DNA of 29,401 nt from a bacterium. GTDB taxonomy: Bacteria > Electryoneota > Electryoneia > Electryoneales > Electryoneaceae. Position numbers and translations under genes: made by a program. The notes beneath the pieces are model-generated. The model saw nothing but the letters and a program-made list of their open reading frames with translations, was not told where the DNA came from and made no database searches. Where the stretch lies: contig JANQEY010000311.1 in assembly GCA_028278125.1 (NCBI GenBank), positions 1 through 29,401 on the forward strand, written 5' to 3'. Position 1 is the first letter of the stretch; each line of letters begins with the position of its first letter. Positions 26,157 through 29,401 of the stretch are shown here, in pieces.

Positions 26157-27053
26157 TCATCCTTTAGATCGCCAGTCATCAACAACATTCCTTACCTGCC
26201 TGATAAATTGAGGTGTTGTTCCGCAACATCCACCAATTATAGATACACCTTCTTCTAATAATTCAAGAGTACCCCTCGCGAAATCTTCAGGAGTTTGTTT
26301 CCAGACAGGTATTCCATTTACTGTTTCCGGTAATCCTGCATTGGGACGAATAAGAATTGGTTTTTGGGAACAGCGGCGGAATTCCCTGGTAATTGCTACC
26401 ATCGAATCAATTCCCTGGCTGCAATTTGCTCCAATTACATCAGCACCTTCGTCACTGAACTTCCGGGCAACTTCCTCAATCGAATTTCCGAATGGTGTAA
26501 CAAATCCATTTGGTGTTGAATTAAATGTTGCTGAAGCCAACACCGGAATATCCGGTGCAGTTTCACGCGCTGCCCTGATGGCAATTATCCCCTCTTCAAC
26601 ATCCATCATTGTTTCAATACAAAAACAGTCCACTCCGTATTCCGCCAGAACTTCCATTTGTACCTTGTAGCTGGCTAAACAATCCTCAGGATCTAGATCA
26701 CCGAATGGAAGCAATGTCCTTCCTGATGGACTACAGGAACCCGATATCCAGGCTTTGTCCCCAACAACTTCCCTGGAAATTTCCACTGCTCGTCGATTCA
26801 AGTCTTTGGTTAATTCTTCCAATCCGTATACAGCCAGGCCCAATGGAGATGCAGAGAAAGTATTAGCTTGAATAATCTCAGCCCCTTCCTCGAGATATGA
26901 TTTTACCAGTGCCTTGACAACATCCGGTTTAGTCTGATTAAGCTGTTCCAGGCAGGAAATTGAGTCATCAGAGTGTTGTTGCAGCATTGTACCAAAAGCA
27001 CCATCTCCGGTCACAACGTAGCCACTATTCAAAACATCCAGCAGTTTGTCCAT
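26157..27053 (-). CDS. MetH-type homocysteine S-methyltransferase, stand-alone
   Basis: This 298-residue protein matches the N-terminal homocysteine-binding module of cobalamin-dependent methionine synthase (also the fold of BHMT and MmuM). It starts DGAFGTMLQ (17-25), with QANTF at 62-66. The three zinc-ligand cysteines are all present: Cys211 in VIGANCSQG, and Cys276-Cys277 in IIGGCCGTTP. It should activate homocysteine as the thiolate and methylate it to methionine, taking the methyl from the corrinoid protein encoded two genes upstream. It ends right after this module: the folate, cobalamin and reactivation domains of full MetH are absent, and two of them are encoded separately next door. 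The spacings, 36 nt upstream and 41 nt downstream, place it in the middle of the operon. No strong Shine-Dalgarno is visible. Confidence 0.9.
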   Translation of the reverse strand: MDKLLDVLNSGYVVTGDGAFGTMLQQHSDDSISCLEQLNQTKPDVVKALVKSYLEEGAEIIQANTFSASPLGLAVYGLEELTKDLNRRAVEISREVVGDKAWISGSCSPSGRTLLPFGDLDPEDCLASYKVQMEVLAEYGVDCFCIETMMDVEEGIIAIRAARETAPDIPVLASATFNSTPNGFVTPFGNSIEEVARKFSDEGADVIGANCSQGIDSMVAITREFRRCSQKPILIRPNAGLPETVNGIPVWKQTPEDFARGTLELLEEGVSIIGGCCGTTPQFIRQVRNVVDDWRSKG

Positions 27054-27089
27054 ATCTTGAACTCTGTTAAAACCAGTAAAGATTACATC

Positions 27090-27803
27090 TCAATCAGGTT
27101 GCGATCTCACAGCGGGACTCTTGTTTAACATACAGCTTGTTTTTTCACATACCGAACAGTCATAGTCCTGCTTGCTTAAACCTGGTCCCACTCCCAAAAT
27201 CCCACTGACCGATTTTAATGGTTTCATCATCATCGATTTTGTCAAACTTATCCCGCAGAACTTATCCGGCAGCAGGCTGAACAGTTTTTTCTGTTCTTTC
27301 ACATCCCAACCGCAATAACCGGGACTGTACCTGTTTGATATTCCCAGGTTCTGACTTGAGAATAATCCGGAGATTCCATCTGCCAGTCTGTCGACTGCTG
27401 ATTCTACATAAACGGAACCGATGGTATCAGCCACATATCCAAAAAACGGATCGCTATCCCGGAAAAAATCACGCGACCATTCATCAAAATCTTCGCCAAG
27501 TGTCGCAGTGAAAATCAGTATTGATTGTATTCCGTTCAAACTTGAAGTAATTATGCTACCCGGTGAAAAAGAAAGTTGAGCTAATGTGATAGCGTCCTGA
27601 TCTACGATAACCGGTTCATTTTCCAGCCACAAGAATCCCGCTTTTATTTTCATAACCGGTTGCGCCTGGGTAAGTTTTTCCTTGATGGTATCGATAAATT
27701 GTTCTGCTTCCGCCAGCGAGTTATACCCCAAAGCTGTAGTTATATCATCTACGGAAACATTCAGGAGTCGTGGATCTATTTCAAATATCTGTAGATTATC
27801 CAT
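27090..27803 (-). CDS. Stand-alone MetH reactivation (AdoMet-binding) domain protein
   Basis: This 237-residue protein corresponds to the C-terminal reactivation domain of cobalamin-dependent methionine synthase, which binds S-adenosylmethionine and reductively remethylates inactive cob(II)alamin. The hallmark RYSPGYCGW is at 158-166, and LTKSMMMKPLKSVSGI at 187-202 is the second conserved block. The C-terminus carries CxxC-x4-C (Cys216, 219, 224), as in stand-alone members. Separate reactivation proteins are known, for example in Thermotoga, where MetH lacks this domain. It starts 12 nt after the corrinoid gene, implying translational coupling, and has no obvious ribosome-binding site of its own. 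It would keep the adjacent corrinoid protein active, the role RamA-type ATPases play in many methyltransferase systems; none is seen here. Confidence 0.85.
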   Translation of the reverse strand: MDNLQIFEIDPRLLNVSVDDITTALGYNSLAEAEQFIDTIKEKLTQAQPVMKIKAGFLWLENEPVIVDQDAITLAQLSFSPGSIITSSLNGIQSILIFTATLGEDFDEWSRDFFRDSDPFFGYVADTIGSVYVESAVDRLADGISGLFSSQNLGISNRYSPGYCGWDVKEQKKLFSLLPDKFCGISLTKSMMMKPLKSVSGILGVGPGLSKQDYDCSVCEKTSCMLNKSPAVRSQPD

Positions 27804-27815
27804 CGGGATTGGCTA

Positions 27816-28481
27816 TTATTTGATTTCAGCCAGGTGTTTAACAAAACTTCGGGGATCAGGAAAATAGCCATCAGCACCAACCTGGCTGCAAAAATCATAA
27901 GTAACCAGTGCCCCTCCAATAAATACCAATGTCTCACCCGATCTCTTTTTAACCTGTTCAATTATCCCTTTCATATTGACCATGGTCGTTGTCAATAACG
28001 CACTGAGTCCCACATGGCTATCAGGATTATTATTAAGAGCATCAAGAAAATCAGGAGCGGGGACATTCGAACCAAGATCTATTACTTTCCATCCATCCCC
28101 TTCAAGTACCATACGGACAATATTCTTACCAATGTCATGGAGGTCACCCTCTACTGTTCCCAGTATTACTGTCCCTCTGTGTTTGACCTCTCCCGACTCA
28201 AAAAATGGTTTCAAATGCTGCATCGATGCGTTCATTGCTTTTGCGGCGATCAACAATTCCGGGATAAACGCTTTCCCCTCTGAATAACGGTCACCGATTC
28301 TGTTCATGCCGAGGATCATTGCCTTCTGTAGAATGTTATCAGCCGAAACGCCGTTCTCAAGAAGTTGTAATGTCAACTCTGAAGCACCATCCTGGTCCTT
28401 CATGTCGGGTGGATAGGGTGAGTTTTTGTCCGATTTTCCACGCTCGATACAAATTGCCAACTGTTCAAGTAAATCGTTCAT
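27816..28481 (-). CDS. MtaC/MetH-type corrinoid-binding methyl-carrier protein
   Basis: This 221-residue protein has the two-part layout of MtaC, MtbC and the MetH B12 module. A helical cap (~35-95) contains the KAFIPELLIAAKAM segment. A Rossmann-like B12 domain (~103-221) carries the DxHxxG motif as GDLHDIG (Asp113, His115, Gly118), His115 being the lower cobalt ligand. GLSALLTTTM (158-167) and FIGGAL (187-192) line the nucleotide tail. It is the methyl shuttle for the methyltransferases encoded downstream. I chose ATG 28481 because AGGATTAAAG directly precedes it and family N-termini begin about here. The reading frame stays open upstream to 28913, but that extension is a piece of a foreign MFS transporter, so the long form must not be annotated. 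It is the first gene of the operon as preserved; its promoter is lost at the junction. Confidence 0.9.
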   Translation of the reverse strand: MNDLLEQLAICIERGKSDKNSPYPPDMKDQDGASELTLQLLENGVSADNILQKAMILGMNRIGDRYSEGKAFIPELLIAAKAMNASMQHLKPFFESGEVKHRGTVILGTVEGDLHDIGKNIVRMVLEGDGWKVIDLGSNVPAPDFLDALNNNPDSHVGLSALLTTTMVNMKGIIEQVKKRSGETLVFIGGALVTYDFCSQVGADGYFPDPRSFVKHLAEIK

Positions 28482-28517
28482 CTTTAATCCTATAAGCAAC
28501 CGGTGATCATCCGCCCA
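28482..28517. other. Junction between native and foreign sequence
   Basis: Left of this point the sequence has moderate-low GC like the rest of the window; right of it GC rises sharply and codons become G/C-ending. The native ribosome-binding site of the corrinoid gene (up to ~28495) is intact, while the MFS frame loses family similarity right after its GIGWA residues at 28512. A transposon end, tRNA or direct repeat that would explain insertion is not visible. A chimeric assembly is the simplest reading; a recent transfer is less likely. Confidence 0.75.
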
Positions 28518-28862
28518 GCCGATACCGGCGAGGATGCGCGCGGCCGCGGCCGTCCAGAACCCGTCCGCGACGAGGGCGAAGGTCAAATGCGCCAGGACGG
28601 TGAGCCCGACGCCGCACAGATAGACTCGCTTCGCGTCGATCCTGTCGGTGAGCGTGACGAGGAAGGGAACCGCGACGGTATAGGCGGCATAGAACAGACC
28701 GGTGATCCAGCCGGCTTCGCTGTTGGACAGGGACCAGCGTTCGATCATGCCCGGCAGAAGCGCGGGCCAGATATAGGCGCCAATCTGGACGCAGACCTGT
28801 GCGGCACAGACGACAAGAACGAGTTGCACCGGCGTAAGGCTCGATCTGAACGCAGAGAACAT
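28512..28862 (-). CDS. MFS transporter, N-terminal fragment (3' truncated)
   Basis: This is an N-terminal fragment of about 117 residues of a major facilitator superfamily transporter, where a complete one would be ~400. Three hydrophobic spans are visible (~12-34, 50-71, 79-98) and a fourth begins at ~102. The loop between the second and third holds the MFS motif-A-like LTDRIDAKRVY (71-81). The fragment stops after ILAGIGWA, where relatives normally continue into GTYMPG, and the frame runs on into the leader of the corrinoid gene. The likely start is ATG 28862; the ATG at 28913 would add a Gly/Pro-rich stretch without family similarity. Composition suggests an alphaproteobacterial source. 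The substrate cannot be told, and the fragment would not be functional. Confidence 0.75.
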
Positions 28863-29033
28863 GGATGGTGCGCCGCCCTTGGGTTCCGCGCCGCACCTCC
28901 CACATGGCAGCACGACGCTGGCGCGCCATTCTAGGTTGCTTTAGGGCAAAGTCCGAATTGTCACGATCCGGGGCGCAACGCGGTGACGCCGATAGGCGGC
29001 ATCGGCGCTTGCACGATCGGCCCGCAGGCCTGG

Positions 29034-29330
29034 TCAGACCGTGCGGTGAACCTTGACGCCAAGCTCGGACATCAAGAGAAGGAAATCCGCGTTCGTCCGA
29101 TCGTTCGTCCAGACCGTGAGATGCTGATAGGACTGTCCCACCTCGTCCGGCGACACCGGTTCCGCGTTCGAAAAGACCTGGTAGGGAGAGTCGAGCGAGC
29201 GGATGAGGAAAAGCATCTGTTCGATCACGTCGCAACCGCTCTGATCGGTCAGATCGAGCTCGAACCCGTACTTGCCCTGAGGCTCGACCTCACCTTCGCT
29301 GAAACTGATGATGAGTTTCGGATCGTCCAT
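29034..29330 (-). CDS. Small hypothetical protein on the foreign segment
   Basis: This 98-residue acidic protein without membrane span or signal peptide opens MDDPKLIISF and ends LGVKVHRTV. I do not recognise the family. The G/C-ending codons and a GAGGG ribosome-binding site ~5 nt before ATG 29330 support it as a real gene of the same high-GC source as the MFS fragment. The 170-bp gap between the two (28863-29033) shows no further gene, and the last 71 bp of the window hold nothing I can identify. Confidence 0.55.
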   Translation of the reverse strand: MDDPKLIISFSEGEVEPQGKYGFELDLTDQSGCDVIEQMLFLIRSLDSPYQVFSNAEPVSPDEVGQSYQHLTVWTNDRTNADFLLLMSELGVKVHRTV

Positions 29331-29401
29331 ACGGCCCTCGCTTCCACCGGGATTCTACCATGGGCAGAACCTGTCCGACGATCACATTTAGGCCGGCGCG
29401 C

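Noticed and set aside
27816..28913. Single 365-residue MFS-corrinoid fusion protein
   Set aside because: The corrinoid gene has its own ribosome-binding site at ATG 28481, the MFS part is truncated, and composition changes at the join; the open frame is accidental.
28507..29235. 242-codon minus-strand open frame in the high-GC segment
   Set aside because: It overlaps the MFS fragment in another frame, is Arg/Pro/Gly-rich as typical of shadow frames in high-GC DNA, and shows no family similarity.
1..29401. tRNA, rRNA, insertion sequences or prophage genes
   Set aside because: I found no tRNA-like clover-leaf, no rRNA stretch, and no transposase, integrase or phage protein in any frame I read.

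Overview
The window looks like one end of a metagenome-type contig from an uncultured member of the Fibrobacteres-Chlorobi-Bacteroidetes side of the bacterial tree (candidate phyla such as KSB1, Latescibacterota, Zixibacteria or Electryoneota). This rests on six large secreted proteins that all end in a type IX secretion (T9SS) type A C-terminal sorting domain of the YPNPFNPTT...GIYFVQAV...KVVLxR kind, on moderate to low GC and on long AT-rich spacers. The exact phylum cannot be fixed from the sequence. The last ~0.9 kb is clearly GC-richer, has different codon use, and looks alphaproteobacterial.

Layout: (1) 1-365, a tandem 42-nt palindromic repeat cluster. (2) 366-1430, an Acr3-type arsenite efflux pump, the only rightward gene; everything after it is on the minus strand. 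(3) 1431-1678, inverted copies of a short hairpin element. (4) 1679-2792, a two-gene unit of a YkgJ-type cysteine-cluster protein and a small zinc-ribbon protein. (5) 3046-3774, a secreted tectonin-type beta-propeller. (6) 4031-19692, six T9SS cargo genes, each with its own Shine-Dalgarno sequence, signal peptide and intrinsic terminator: one of unknown type, two paralogues with a nidogen-like/CarboxypepD_reg/GATase-like layout, two with MAM/jelly-roll modules, and one subtilisin-family protease. (7) 20396-24019, a membrane multi-PAS histidine kinase with no partner regulator beside it. (8) 24645-28481, a compact five-gene operon of corrinoid methyl transfer: MtaC-like corrinoid protein, stand-alone MetH reactivation domain, MetH-type homocysteine methyltransferase, UroD/MtaA-like methyltransferase and a small SpoIIAA/STAS-like protein. 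(9) ~28512-29401, a foreign high-GC segment with a truncated MFS transporter and a small hypothetical gene.

Two things stand out. All six T9SS cargo proteins share, just before the sorting domain, a conserved ~130-residue module (FDAWT, YGPL, VPG, TYTY signatures) that I do not recognise as a named domain; the N-terminal parts are unrelated, so it looks like a lineage-specific export or anchoring cassette. The corrinoid operon resembles methionine synthase split into separate proteins, with the folate-binding domain missing and a UroD-like methyltransferase in its place, which suggests methionine made from a methyl donor other than methyl-tetrahydrofolate.

The junction near 28482-28517 fuses the corrinoid gene in frame to a broken MFS gene. 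It is most simply a chimeric contig end, so the long apparent fusion ORF should not be annotated as one protein.
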